NCBI RefSeq assembly: GCF_026626665.1
Contig: NZ_JAPNKE010000002.1
Coordinates: 600,501-664,500, forward strand
DNA length: 64,000 nt
Direction of reading: 5' to 3'
DNA from: Nannocystis pusilla
GTDB lineage: Bacteria > Myxococcota_A > Polyangia > Nannocystales > Nannocystaceae
The notes under the pieces are model-generated. The model was not told the DNA's origin and made no database searches. It saw only the letters and a program-made list of their open reading frames with translations. Position numbers and translations under genes: made by a program. This document shows, piece after piece, positions 52,178-60,274 of this stretch (within the stretch, counting starts at the first letter, position 1; every line of letters starts with the position of its first letter).

Positions 52178-52182
52178 GTCCG

Positions 52183-53235
52183 ATGTCCGACGAGGATCTC
52201 CAGCGCAAGCAAGCGCAGCTGCTCGCCCAGCGGGAGGCGGAGCTCCACGCGTTGCGGCGCCAGCACGAGCGGGCGCTGTCGTGGTGGAGCACGTTTCACG
52301 CGCTGGAGACCGACGTCGACGCGCAGGCCAGCCTGCAATCGACCTGCGATCGCTGGTGCGGGCTCCTCCTCGACGAGCTCGATTTTCAGGCCGCGGCGGT
52401 GCTGAGGATCGGCGACGACGAGGTGGAGGCGCTGTCCTGGCCCTCGCACCTGGGAGAGCCGCCGGCTGCGATCGCGGGCCCCGGGCTGGTCGCCGAGCTG
52501 CGGGCCCGTCGCGGCGGGCTGCTCAACGCGCCCGAGGGGGCCCTCGCCGCCCTCGCCGGCGCGCTGCGGCTCGAGCGGTTCCTGTGGTGCGTGATCAGCC
52601 CGGGCCCCGACCTCGAGCTGCTCGCGCTCGCCGGCTTCGACGCCCGCGCCGCGCGCTTCCGGGTGCCCTTCGTCGAGGCGGACGTCGAGCAATTCCAGTG
52701 GGTCGCCCGCCACCTCGAGACGGTGCTGCGCAACGTGCTGCTGATGCAGACGCTGGCGCAGCACGAGCGCGTGCAGCAGATGCACGAGGCGCTGGCGCGC
52801 CAGCGCGAGGAGCTCGAGCAGCGCCTGGCCACCATCACCGCCCAGGCCGAGACGATCCGCCGCCTCTCGACCCCGGTCCTCGAGCTCTGGGACGGCATCC
52901 TCGTGCTCCCGATCATCGGCGCGATCGATCCGCACCGCGCCGAGAACATGATGGAGGGCCTGCTGACGCGGCTGGTCGCCACCCGCGCTCGCAGCGTCAT
53001 CCTCGACGTCACCGGCGTCGACGCGCTCGACGCCGCGGCTGCCGACCACATCCTCGGGGTGACGCGGGCCGCCTCGTTGCTGGGCGCCAGGTGCGTGCTC
53101 ACGGGGGTGCGCCCCGCGGTCGCCGACACGTTGGCCGGGCTCGGCGTCGGGTTCGGTGACCTGCGGGCCTTCCGCGACCTGCGCGCCGGGCTCCGGCATT
53201 GCTTGCAGGAGCAGGCCGAACGCGCGAGCCGCTGA
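52183..53235 (+). CDS. STAS-domain regulator, RsbR-like
   Basis: 350 residues, starting at ATG 52183 with GGAG at 52171-52174. Order of parts: an N-terminal charged coiled coil (1-45), a GAF-like sensory domain (about 45-195), a second coiled coil (about 195-230, QREELEQRLATITAQAETIR) and a C-terminal STAS domain (about 235-340). The STAS domain has the phosphorylatable Thr277 in LDVTGVDALD, as in RsbR co-antagonists of the stressosome. The family relays signals to partner-switching kinases and sigma control. Here the upstream FIST protein is the probable sensor partner. No RsbT or RsbS homologue is in the window. Confidence 0.85.
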   Translation: MSDEDLQRKQAQLLAQREAELHALRRQHERALSWWSTFHALETDVDAQASLQSTCDRWCGLLLDELDFQAAAVLRIGDDEVEALSWPSHLGEPPAAIAGPGLVAELRARRGGLLNAPEGALAALAGALRLERFLWCVISPGPDLELLALAGFDARAARFRVPFVEADVEQFQWVARHLETVLRNVLLMQTLAQHERVQQMHEALARQREELEQRLATITAQAETIRRLSTPVLELWDGILVLPIIGAIDPHRAENMMEGLLTRLVATRARSVILDVTGVDALDAAAADHILGVTRAASLLGARCVLTGVRPAVADTLAGLGVGFGDLRAFRDLRAGLRHCLQEQAERASR

Positions 53236-53573
53236 GCGACATCGTCGGCTCCCGGGCGCACCACCGCGACCGCTCGCTCGCATGGACCTCGCTCGTGTCG
53301 GAGAGACGTGGCGAAGTGTTCTGCACGCCGCGCGGGGGTCAAGCGCGCCCTCTCGCCGAGCCCGCCGGTCCTGGCACGTCGGTTCGCGGCTCGCCGAGCT
53401 CTGCTGGCCGCCCCTGAGCTTCGTCCTGCGATTTCTCCGCCGGCGGTCGTTGCGCGAGGGCACGCCGAGGAGTTCGTCGGCCTCGGCTCCTCCGGTTCGA
53501 AGCTCTCACGGCGCGGGGCGCCGCCGGCGCTGTCTCCGACGGGTATGCCAAAAGCAGGCTTTGCCCGGAGACG
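53236..53573 (+). other. Intergenic region, no gene seen
   Basis: Open frames here are Arg/Ser/Pro-rich without motifs. It should contain the promoter of the DUF305 gene. Confidence 0.35.
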
Positions 53574-54101
53574 ATGATGCAGATCTTTCGCTCGATCCTT
53601 TCGCTCGTCGCGCTCGTCGGCGTCGTCGCCTGTGATGACACCCAGGCCGAATGCGCGGGGCCCCGGTCCGATGTCGAGTTCATCGACGCGATGGTCCCCC
53701 ACCACGAGATGGCGGTCGAGATGAGCAACAAGGAGCTCGCGGACGGCACCGATCCGGAGGTCCAGGCGATGGCCCAGGGCATGCACGACGCCCAGCTCGC
53801 CGAGATCGCGCAGATGAAGGCCGTGCGCGCCGAGCTGACCGGCTCCGACGAGGTCCCGGAGCGTCACGACGCGCAGATGCAGCAGATGGAAGCCGACATG
53901 AAGAAGCTGGCGGCCGCCTCCGGGGCCGAGGTCGATCGCGTGTTCGTCGAGGAGATGCTGCCGCACCACGCAGGAGCCATCACGATGGCCCACGAGGCCC
54001 TGCCGTACCTCGAGCGCGAGGACATGCGACAGTTGGCCCACAAGATCATCCGCGACCAGGCCGCGGAGATCGGGCAACTCGGTGCGATGCTCGATGAGTA
54101 G
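53574..54101 (+). CDS. DUF305 lipoprotein
   Basis: 175 residues. The signal MMQIFRSILSLVALVGVVAC has its lipobox Cys at 20. The mature part is a four-helix ferritin-like DUF305 domain with the two paired motifs VPHHEMAVEM and LPHHAGAITMA, rich in His and Met. In relatives such as CopM these bind copper or silver in the periplasm, so metal binding is likely. The length is normal. The signal sequence strikingly resembles that of the ADYC lipoprotein (LVALVG-x2-AC). It is a lone gene; a hairpin lies 32 bases downstream. Confidence 0.9.
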   Translation: MMQIFRSILSLVALVGVVACDDTQAECAGPRSDVEFIDAMVPHHEMAVEMSNKELADGTDPEVQAMAQGMHDAQLAEIAQMKAVRAELTGSDEVPERHDAQMQQMEADMKKLAAASGAEVDRVFVEEMLPHHAGAITMAHEALPYLEREDMRQLAHKIIRDQAAEIGQLGAMLDE

Positions 54102-54133
54102 GCGACTGGAGGTCGCGCCCGAGAGCGCGGCCC

Positions 54134-54151
54134 GCCCGTGAGAAGACGGGC
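54134..54151 (+). terminator. Hairpin after the DUF305 gene
   Basis: GCCCGT-GAGAAG-ACGGGC, a 6-bp stem in GC-rich flanks between convergent genes. Confidence 0.4.
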
Positions 54152-54230
54152 CCGCTCCGCCGGCCGCGCCTCCCCCGGCCTCGCACGAGAGCATCATGGA
54201 GGCTCCTCGTGGGGGAAGACGATGCCGACG

Positions 54231-54998
54231 TCAGGCCGGCGGCTTCGCGCGCTCGGCGTTGGCGGCGAAGGCCGCGGCGGCGTAGGCGGCGAGGCCCGGC
54301 GTCGTCTTGTCGATGTTGGCGGTGAAGCGCGGGTCGTCGACGTAGAGGCGGCCGAGGTTGCGGTGGAACGCGGGCGAGCAGGGGTAGAACCAGCGGTCGA
54401 TGTGCCGGCGGTGGGCCTCGGCGGCGTCCATCGCCTCGGGCGAGTCGGGCGCGGCGCCGGCGGTCATGAGGGCGCCGAGTCGCTCGAAGGTCGCGGCGGC
54501 CTCGTCCTTGATCTGCTGCCAGTCGCCCTTGCCGTAGCCGGCCGTGCGCCGCTTCGACTCGCGGAACGCCTCGGTGTGGCCCCAGCGCGCCTCGGCCTCG
54601 GCCTCGTGCTCGCTGGGGTCGAAGCCGTCGAACATCTGCTTCATCTCTTCGGGTGTCATGGGTCGTTTGCTTTCCAGGCGCGCGATGGCGGCGTCGACCG
54701 CCGCGAGCAGACTCTGCAGCTGGACGGCCTTCTCGCTCAGCAGCTGCCGTTGCATGCGCAACGACGCGCCGATGTCGAACTCCGGGTCGCGCATGATCCT
54801 GCAGATCTCCTGCAATGGAAACTCGAGCGCCCGGAAGAACAACACCTGCTGCAGGCGAGACAGGTCGGCCTCGCTGTAGAGCCGGTAGCCGGCGCCGCTG
54901 CGACCCGAGGGGCGCAGCAGGCCGATCTCGTCGTAGTGGTGCAGCGCGCGGACGCTGACCCCGGCGATGCTCGCGACCTGCTTGACGGTGAGTGCCAT
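54231..54998 (-). CDS. MerR-family regulator with TipAS antibiotic-binding domain
   Basis: 255 residues. The MerR winged-helix DNA-binding region (1-70) reads LTVKQVASIAGVSVRALHHY and GLLRPSGRSGAGYRLYSEAD. A dimerisation helix follows (about 80-110), then a TipAS domain (about 115-250) with MKQMFDGFDPSEHEAEAEAR, RWFYPCSPAFHRNLGRLYV and Cys207 at the position of the drug-attacking Cys in TipAL. The family binds thiopeptide-like or other hydrophobic compounds and activates promoters with long spacers. Such a promoter lies directly upstream (55024-55054), so autoregulation is likely. No drug efflux or modification target is adjacent. Confidence 0.92.
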   Translation of the reverse strand: MALTVKQVASIAGVSVRALHHYDEIGLLRPSGRSGAGYRLYSEADLSRLQQVLFFRALEFPLQEICRIMRDPEFDIGASLRMQRQLLSEKAVQLQSLLAAVDAAIARLESKRPMTPEEMKQMFDGFDPSEHEAEAEARWGHTEAFRESKRRTAGYGKGDWQQIKDEAAATFERLGALMTAGAAPDSPEAMDAAEAHRRHIDRWFYPCSPAFHRNLGRLYVDDPRFTANIDKTTPGLAAYAAAAFAANAERAKPPA

Positions 54999-55023
54999 GA
55001 AGATGTCTCGCGCCTCACCGGCA

Positions 55024-55054
55024 GGGATAGGGCCTCACGTCGCGTGAGGGTCAA
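55024..55054 (-). promoter_or_regulatory. MerR-type promoter with 19-bp spacer and dyad
   Basis: Read on the minus strand: TTGACC (55049-55054), 19 bases, then TATCCC (55024-55029). The spacer contains a perfect dyad, CCTCACG-CGA-CGTGAGG (55033-55049). Both the 19-bp spacer and the dyad between -35 and -10 are hallmarks of MerR-family promoters. It overlaps the 3' end of the Nudix gene and lies 25 bases before ATG 54998. Confidence 0.6.
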
Positions 55055-55514
55055 GCGCGACCTGCAGGCGCGCGAGCTCGTCGAGGAGGTCGACCTGGGC
55101 GGGGTTGATCTTGGTGCGCGCGGCGGCGAGCGAGAAGAACTCGGCGCGGTCGACCTCGGGGAAGCTCTGGCGCTTGCCGGAGCGCGGCGGCCACTCGAGC
55201 TCGAAGGTGTTGCTGCGCAGCGCGGCCGGGTCGCAGTCGCCGCGGCAGGCCCAGGCGTGGACGACCTTGCCGGCGCGCTGGCGGATCGGCGAGAGCGCGT
55301 GGAAGGGGCCGGGGAGCGCGACGCCGGTCTCCTCGGCGAACTCGCGGCGGGCGGCCGTCAGCGGATCTTCGTCGGGGCCGAACTCGCCCTTGGGGATCGT
55401 CCACGCGCCGGCGTCTTTGCGCGCCCACAGCGGGCCGCCGGGGTGGACGAGCAGGACCTCGAGATCGGGGCCGTGGCCGCGGAACAGCAGGATGCCGGCG
55501 CTCTGCTTGGGCAT
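55035..55514 (-). CDS. Nudix hydrolase
   Basis: 159 residues from ATG 55514. The Nudix box is complete: Gly43, Glu49, Arg57-Glu58, Glu61-Glu62, Gly64 (GEFGPDEDPLTAARREFAEE). Around it are KQSAGILLFR, LEVLLVHPGGPLWARKDAGA and FPEVDRAEFFSLAAARTKIN. The last motif and the box are typical of DR1025/NTP-PPase-like Nudix proteins of about 155 residues. It hydrolyses nucleoside diphosphate-X compounds; the substrate is not predictable. It lies upstream of the MerR gene on the same strand and its 3' end overlaps the MerR promoter. It is divergent from an unknown gene 71 bases away. Confidence 0.93.
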   Translation of the reverse strand: MPKQSAGILLFRGHGPDLEVLLVHPGGPLWARKDAGAWTIPKGEFGPDEDPLTAARREFAEETGVALPGPFHALSPIRQRAGKVVHAWACRGDCDPAALRSNTFELEWPPRSGKRQSFPEVDRAEFFSLAAARTKINPAQVDLLDELARLQVALDPHAT

Positions 55515-55585
55515 GCCGGCAGTGTAGCCCGGGCCGGCCGGGGCTCGCGTCGACGCGCGCGGCTTCGGCATAGACTGGGCGGGTG

Positions 55586-56530
55586 ATGGAGGCGCCGGGC
55601 CCGTTCTTCTTCCTGGTGCGCGACGGCGTGGTGGCGCCCGAGCTGCTGACGCCGCTGCTCGCTCGCCTGCCGCCCGAGCAGTACGTGCGGACGCGCGTGC
55701 GCGACGGCGAGGGGTTCGACTCGCAGCGCTGGCCGGTGGCCCGCGATGCGGCGCTGGCGAGCGCGCTGGCGCGGCGCTTCGCGGCGCCGGAGGTCGCTAT
55801 GGCGCGGGTCGAGGTCGAGGCGGCGGCCGGGGACGCGCCGCGGCTGCGCTCGCTGATGCGGCGCGCGGGGGCGCGGTACGTCGCGGCCGCGGGCGGCGAG
55901 CCGGCGCTGTTCCGGCAGTGGTGGAGCGACGCGACCGCCGACGACCTGGCGCTGTTCGCCGAGCCGCCATGGCCGGCCCCGGCCGCGGGGGTGGTGCTGA
56001 ACCTGTGCTCGGCGTACCACGCGGCGGCCGACGGCCTGTACGCGTTTCACGTGCATCGCCGGCTGCCCGGCCCGAGCGCCGAGGCGGTCGTGCAGCTGTT
56101 CAAGCACGCGCTCGCCGACGGTCTCATCGACGCCGCGGGGCTCGTCGACGCGGCGGTGGAGCTGGTGACCGCCGGCGAACCACACCTCGCGGCGCGCCGC
56201 GGCGCGGCGGATGAGCGAAGCGATCGCCGACGCGTGCGCCGAGGTCGGGTCCTCGGCGAGGGGGAGCGCGAAGAGGATCGGGCCGCGGCTGCGGTCGCTG
56301 TGCTCTGCTCCTTCGTCGAGGCCTCGCTCGCGGCCCACGTCGCGGCGCATCCGGAGGACGAGTCGGTCTGTCCGTCCGTCGACGACGCGATGATCGGACG
56401 AATGTTCGGTGGAGCGGCCGCAAGCTGTCGTCGTGTTAATGTGTCGAGCTCCGGAAACGCTCGGGTCCATCTTTCTCACGTGCATGCGGCATGTCGTGCA
56501 AGCTTGTTCCGCCGTCCTGTGTTAGGGTAG
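55586..56530 (+). CDS. Protein of unknown function
   Basis: 314 residues from ATG 55586 (GTG 55583 also possible). Residues 1-210 look well folded (FFFLVRDGVVAPELLTPLLA, GVVLNLCSAYHAAADGLYAF, VVQLFKHALADGLIDAAGLV), with no signal peptide or membrane span. After about 210 the composition turns Arg/Ala-rich and less convincing, then ends FRRPVLG. The true C-terminus may lie in another frame or the gene may be damaged. I recognise no family. It leads toward the small secreted protein, the peptide gene and HlyD on the same strand. Confidence 0.5.
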   Translation: MEAPGPFFFLVRDGVVAPELLTPLLARLPPEQYVRTRVRDGEGFDSQRWPVARDAALASALARRFAAPEVAMARVEVEAAAGDAPRLRSLMRRAGARYVAAAGGEPALFRQWWSDATADDLALFAEPPWPAPAAGVVLNLCSAYHAAADGLYAFHVHRRLPGPSAEAVVQLFKHALADGLIDAAGLVDAAVELVTAGEPHLAARRGAADERSDRRRVRRGRVLGEGEREEDRAAAAVAVLCSFVEASLAAHVAAHPEDESVCPSVDDAMIGRMFGGAAASCRRVNVSSSGNARVHLSHVHAACRASLFRRPVLG

Positions 56531-56540
56531 CTTCGCTTCC

Positions 56541-56887
56541 ATGCGTGTGGTGACCGGCTGGAGACTCGCGTTGGCGCTGCTGATCGCAGTGTCGACCGCG
56601 TTGCTTTTCGCCACCGGCGCGCGCATGCGAATTTGGAGGGCGCGAGCGAGGAAGTCTGCTCGGTCGGGCAACACGACGTCCCGGTGGTCTCGCGCCAGCA
56701 AGATTCGTTCGATCGTTCGGCCCGGCGAGACGAGACCAATCCGGTCCTGCCGCCGCGGTCCGATGATTACGCGATTGTCATGCTCGACGCGTTCTCGGCC
56801 TGGTCGTTGCCGGCGCCGAGCGCGTCGCCTCGCACGCCCGTGAGAGCGACGCAGCAGGCGCGTGGGCCCCCGGCCGATCGGTGTTGA
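56541..56887 (+). CDS. Short secreted protein of unknown function (frameshifted)
   Basis: About 115 residues joined. ATG 56541 starts a clear signal peptide (MRVVTGWRLALALLIAVSTA) ending ...AHA. The frame breaks in a GCGCGCG run at about 56615-56624. The mature part reads NLEGASEEVCSVGQHDVPVV, SFDRSARRDETNPVLPPRSD, then YAIVMLDAFSAWSLPAPSAS, ending GPPADRC. Two Cys could form one disulphide. I know no family. It begins 10 bases after the unknown gene, so they may be co-transcribed, and a strong terminator follows at 57079. Confidence 0.55.
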
Positions 56888-57078
56888 GCGCGAAGCGCTA
56901 GACGTCTGCACGTCCGCCGTCGATTCGCCGGTGGTCCGTCGCAGCATGTAAAACCTCGCACGATCACCCATCATTGTCGGCTCGCGTCGGACCGTCCGGT
57001 CGATGCGGTGTCAGGCCGCGCCTTGGGTCTTCATCGGCCCGGCGAACCACAACCTGCCTCTTCTCCTGCCCGAGCCGT

Positions 57079-57108
57079 GCGCGGCCCGTGGCTGGGCCGC
57101 GCTTTGTC
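57079..57108 (+). terminator. Intrinsic terminator
   Basis: Perfect 9-bp GC stem (GCGCGGCCC / GGGCCGCGC, loop GTGGCT) followed by TTTGTC on the plus strand. It separates the short secreted protein from the peptide-HlyD pair and could alternatively act as an attenuator of the latter. Confidence 0.65.
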
Positions 57109-57153
57109 TCGCGCGTGGCACGCCCCGTCGATCTCAATCCGCCCATGCACTCG

Positions 57154-57408
57154 ATGTCCGATCCGTCTCGCTTTTACGCGCGCGTGCCCGAGCCGTGGGC
57201 CGGCGTCACCGGTCGCGGGTCGTCGCTCCAGGCCGCGAGCGCCGCGGCCGACTGCGACCAGTCCTCCGGGTCGAGCGCGACGCTGCCGGCCGGGCTCGGG
57301 GCGGCGCGCTTCACGGTCGAGACGCGCGCGCTCGAGCTCGAGGGCGTGCGCGAGCGGGTCGCGCGGGTCCGCGGGGGCGGGCACCAGCGCGGGAGCGCCG
57401 GCTGCTGA
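57154..57408 (+). CDS. Small protein coupled to HlyD; possible exported peptide
   Basis: 84 residues from ATG 57154 (ATG 57145 also in frame). It starts MSDPSRFYARVPEPW, has a Ser/Ala-rich middle with one Cys (AASAAADCDQSSGSSATLP), a charged stretch (TVETRALELEGVRERVARVR) and ends GGGHQRGSAGC, a C-terminal Cys after Gly/Ser. There is no Sec signal peptide. The stop is 14 bases before the HlyD start and the two share the same strand. A substrate peptide for the HlyD-dependent exporter, for example a RiPP-like precursor, is possible but speculative; no maturase is visible. Confidence 0.45.
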   Translation: MSDPSRFYARVPEPWAGVTGRGSSLQAASAAADCDQSSGSSATLPAGLGAARFTVETRALELEGVRERVARVRGGGHQRGSAGC

Positions 57409-57422
57409 GAGCCGAGGAGTCG

Positions 57423-58727
57423 ATGGACGCACCGCTCCACATCGTCCCGTTGCTCGACGTGTCGCGCGCCAGCCTCCTGTCGGTCCGCCAGCCGCGAGGG
57501 ACCCACCTGGCGGTCCGGCTGATGCTGCTGGCGCTGCTGCTGTTCGTGGCCGCGCTGGCGCTGGTGCCGTGGCAACAGAGCGTGCCCGGGCAGGGCCGCG
57601 TGATCGCCTACGCGCCGCTCGACCGCCAGCACGCGATCGAGGCGCCGATCGACGGGCGCCTGCAGACCTGGCATGTCGAGGAGGGGACGCACGTGAACGC
57701 CGGCGACCCGATCGCCGACGTCAGCGACAACGACCCGGAGATCCTCGCGCGGCTCGAGCGGGAGCGGCTGGCGATCGAGGCGCGCAGGTTCGCGGCCGAG
57801 AGCTCGGTCGCCGTCTCGAAGGCGAGGATCACCGCGCTCGAGCTGAGCCGCGCGGCGCAGTCGTCGTCGGCGGGGCTGCGGGCGCGGATGGGTCGCGACC
57901 GTCAGATCGCGGCCCAGCGAGCGGTGGACGCGGCGGTGTCGGCCGCCGAGACGGCGCGCCTCAACCTCGCGCGCATGCAGGCGCTGTTCGACGAGGGGCT
58001 GGCGTCCAAACGCGACCTCGAGCTGGCGCGGCTCGATCAGGCCACTTGCGCGGCCGACCTCGACGCGACGAAGGCCTCGCTCAAGGCGAGCGTGCGCGAG
58101 ATCGGGGCGCTCGACGCCGACGCCCAGGCGGTCGACACCACCGCGCGGGCGAGCATCGAGGAGGCGCGCAGCAACCTCGCGTCGGCCGAGAGCAACCTCG
58201 CCGCCGCCACCGCCGACCTGGTCCAGCTCGAGGTCCGGATGGCGCGGCAGCAGCGGATGAAGATCGTCGCGCCGCGCGACGGGACGATCTTGAAACTGAT
58301 CGGCCGCCACGGCACCGACATGGTCGCGGCCGGCGACGCGATCGCGACCTTCGTGCCCGACATGGGCGCGAGCGCGGTCGAGCTGTACATGTCCGGCAAG
58401 GACGGCCCGCTCATCGCGGCGGGGCAGCGGGTCCGCCTGCAGTTCGAGGGTTGGCCGGCGGTGCAGTTCATCGGCTGGCCGTCGGTCGCGGTCGGCACGT
58501 TCGGCGGGGTCGTCGAGTTCGTCGACGCGCTGGCCGACGAGAGCGGCACCTTCCGCGTGGTGGTGTCGCCCGATCCCGACGACCTGCCGTGGCCCGACAG
58601 CCGCTGGCTGCGCCAGGGCGTGCGCGCCAACGGCTGGGTGTTGCTCGAGCGGGTCCGCCTCGGCTTCGAGGTGTGGCGTCAGCTCAACGGCTTCCCGCCC
58701 GCGCTCGCCCCGTCGGCGGGCTCGTGA
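57423..58727 (+). CDS. HlyD-family membrane fusion protein
   Basis: 434 residues, starting at ATG 57423 with GAGGAG at 57414-57419. One N-terminal inner-membrane span (about 38-58, MLLALLLFVAALALVPWQ) leads to a periplasmic part. This holds a lipoyl-like half (GQGRVIAYAPLDRQHAIEAP), a long alpha-hairpin with LE/AR-rich coiled coils (about 110-290), the returning lipoyl half (MKIVAPRDGTILKLIGRHGT) and a beta-barrel (VRLQFEGWPAVQFIGWPSV). Such adaptors bridge an ABC or RND exporter and an outer-membrane channel, as in type I secretion and peptide export. Neither partner is adjacent on the right, where a lipase follows, so the system is split or incomplete here. Confidence 0.9.
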   Translation: MDAPLHIVPLLDVSRASLLSVRQPRGTHLAVRLMLLALLLFVAALALVPWQQSVPGQGRVIAYAPLDRQHAIEAPIDGRLQTWHVEEGTHVNAGDPIADVSDNDPEILARLERERLAIEARRFAAESSVAVSKARITALELSRAAQSSSAGLRARMGRDRQIAAQRAVDAAVSAAETARLNLARMQALFDEGLASKRDLELARLDQATCAADLDATKASLKASVREIGALDADAQAVDTTARASIEEARSNLASAESNLAAATADLVQLEVRMARQQRMKIVAPRDGTILKLIGRHGTDMVAAGDAIATFVPDMGASAVELYMSGKDGPLIAAGQRVRLQFEGWPAVQFIGWPSVAVGTFGGVVEFVDALADESGTFRVVVSPDPDDLPWPDSRWLRQGVRANGWVLLERVRLGFEVWRQLNGFPPALAPSAGS

Positions 58728-59170
58728 CGCGAGCGAGATGTCTCGAAGGACAGGTGGATGCGGAGCGCCGACCGCCGCGGCGTGGGCGACGGCGCGGACG
58801 GTTCCGCGCCGCGCGATCGAGTGATGCCATTCGTCGCGCGGAGGCGAGCGGCGCGGGGCGGGCGCGGCCGCGGAGAGAATATGCATAGATGTCCGATCGG
58901 ACATTCAACATAAGCGCCTGACTCGCCGGTTCGCGGCAGTTCGCGGCGCCGCCCGAGCCGCGCCCGTCGCGGGCCGCGTGGCCGGGGCGCGGGCGCGCGT
59001 CGAATGGCGAATATCAGCCCGAGACGCACACTGGCAATGGTCGCCTCGCTCGAATGTGAGCCGCGGGCGGCGCGGCCGACATGACGTATTTTTTATCGTT
59101 GCGCCGCGATCCGAGCGATCCAAGAACCTCGGTCGAGTCCGGACCCAATACCCGGATCGGGAGACGAAAC
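58728..59170 (+). other. Intergenic region with 16-bp palindrome
   Basis: No gene seen. It contains ATGTCCGATCGGACAT (58889-58904), a perfect palindrome related to hairpins at 42377 and 63214. An AT-rich run (ATTTTTTATC, near 59085) sits about 80 bases before the lipase start. GGGAGA lies just upstream of ATG 59171. Confidence 0.5.
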
Positions 59171-60209
59171 ATGCGGCTCGAACATGCATTCACGAAGTGC
59201 CCGGGGACCAAGAAGGGCGATCCGGCAGAATACCTCATCGACGGCGTCAACGAGGGCCAGTACGACCACGGGGTGGTGGAGCTGCTCTCGGCCGCGTCGG
59301 CCTGGTCCTACGCGGGCCTGGGGACGTACACCGATCGGCTGTGTCAGATGGGCCTCGAGGGCGAGGTCGTGGGCATCTGCGTGCGCAACGACGCGATCCT
59401 CGTCGACGCGGCGGCCTACCTGTACCAGAGCGCCGACAAGCGGCTCGGGATCCTCACCCTCCGCGGCGTCGCGCAGGACGACATCATCCCCTGGTTGACC
59501 GACCCGCGGGCGACGATGATGCCGTTCCCGACGGTCGGCTCGGCCCACGGCGGCCTCTATCGCAGCGGTATGGCCATCTGGCCGACCCTGCGCGAATTCC
59601 TGGCAGCGTTGTACACGGGCAAGCCGCTCGGCAAGCGGCTGGTCGAGCTGTCCCCGAAGAAGCCGGGGAAGCGGCCCGAGAGCGAGGTCGAGCAGGTCGG
59701 CAAGAAGAAGCCGCAGCTCGAGGCGCTCTACATCACCGGGCACAGCACGGGTGGCTCGCTCGCCGGTATGGCGACGGCCGGTATCCATATCGACCCGAAG
59801 TTCGCGCCGATGCGCCCGCTGGTGCGCGGACTGTATGCCTACGGCCCGGCGATGTTCGCCGACCCGACGCTCGCCAGGACCCTCGACAAGCTGTTCGGCG
59901 ACAAGACCTATCGCTTCATGTACGAGAACGACTTCATCACGAAGATGCCGCCGCTGGCGGTGGGGCGCTACGAGCACTTCGGGCGCCAGATGGTCTCGTC
60001 CAGCCGCGACGGAGTGTGGGTCGAGGAGCAGGCTGGACCGCCAGATCCGGGCGCATCTGACGGCGAACGTGGTCGGTGCGGTGGCGCGGTGGAAGGACGC
60101 GATCTATCTGTCGATGTCCCCGACCATGCGGTACGCGTGGGGCGACCACTCGCCGACCAACTACATGCGGATCTCGCGGAACGCTTACGTCGGCCTCGGC
60201 CATCCGTGA
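59171..60209 (+). CDS. Lipase class 3-like alpha/beta-hydrolase (frameshifted)
   Basis: About 346 residues joined, from ATG 59171. The nucleophile elbow is GHSTGGSLAG with Ser192. Surrounding features (LYITGHSTGG, GLYAYGPAMFADPTLARTL, YRFMYENDFITKMPP) are those of the lipase class 3 fold, where an Asp and His complete the triad (candidates Asp in ENDFIT and a late His). The frame breaks near 60028-60032: VWVEEQ continues as LDRQIRAHLTANVVGAVARW; one extra G accounts for it. There is no signal peptide, so it is cytosolic or exported by another route, conceivably by the HlyD system upstream (inference). It is convergent with the PhoX-like gene. Confidence 0.78.
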
Positions 60210-60274
60210 GCGGCGAGGGCGGGCTCGGGCGCAGGCCCCGAGCCCGCCCGGTCGATTTCGGAGCGCGACGGCGG

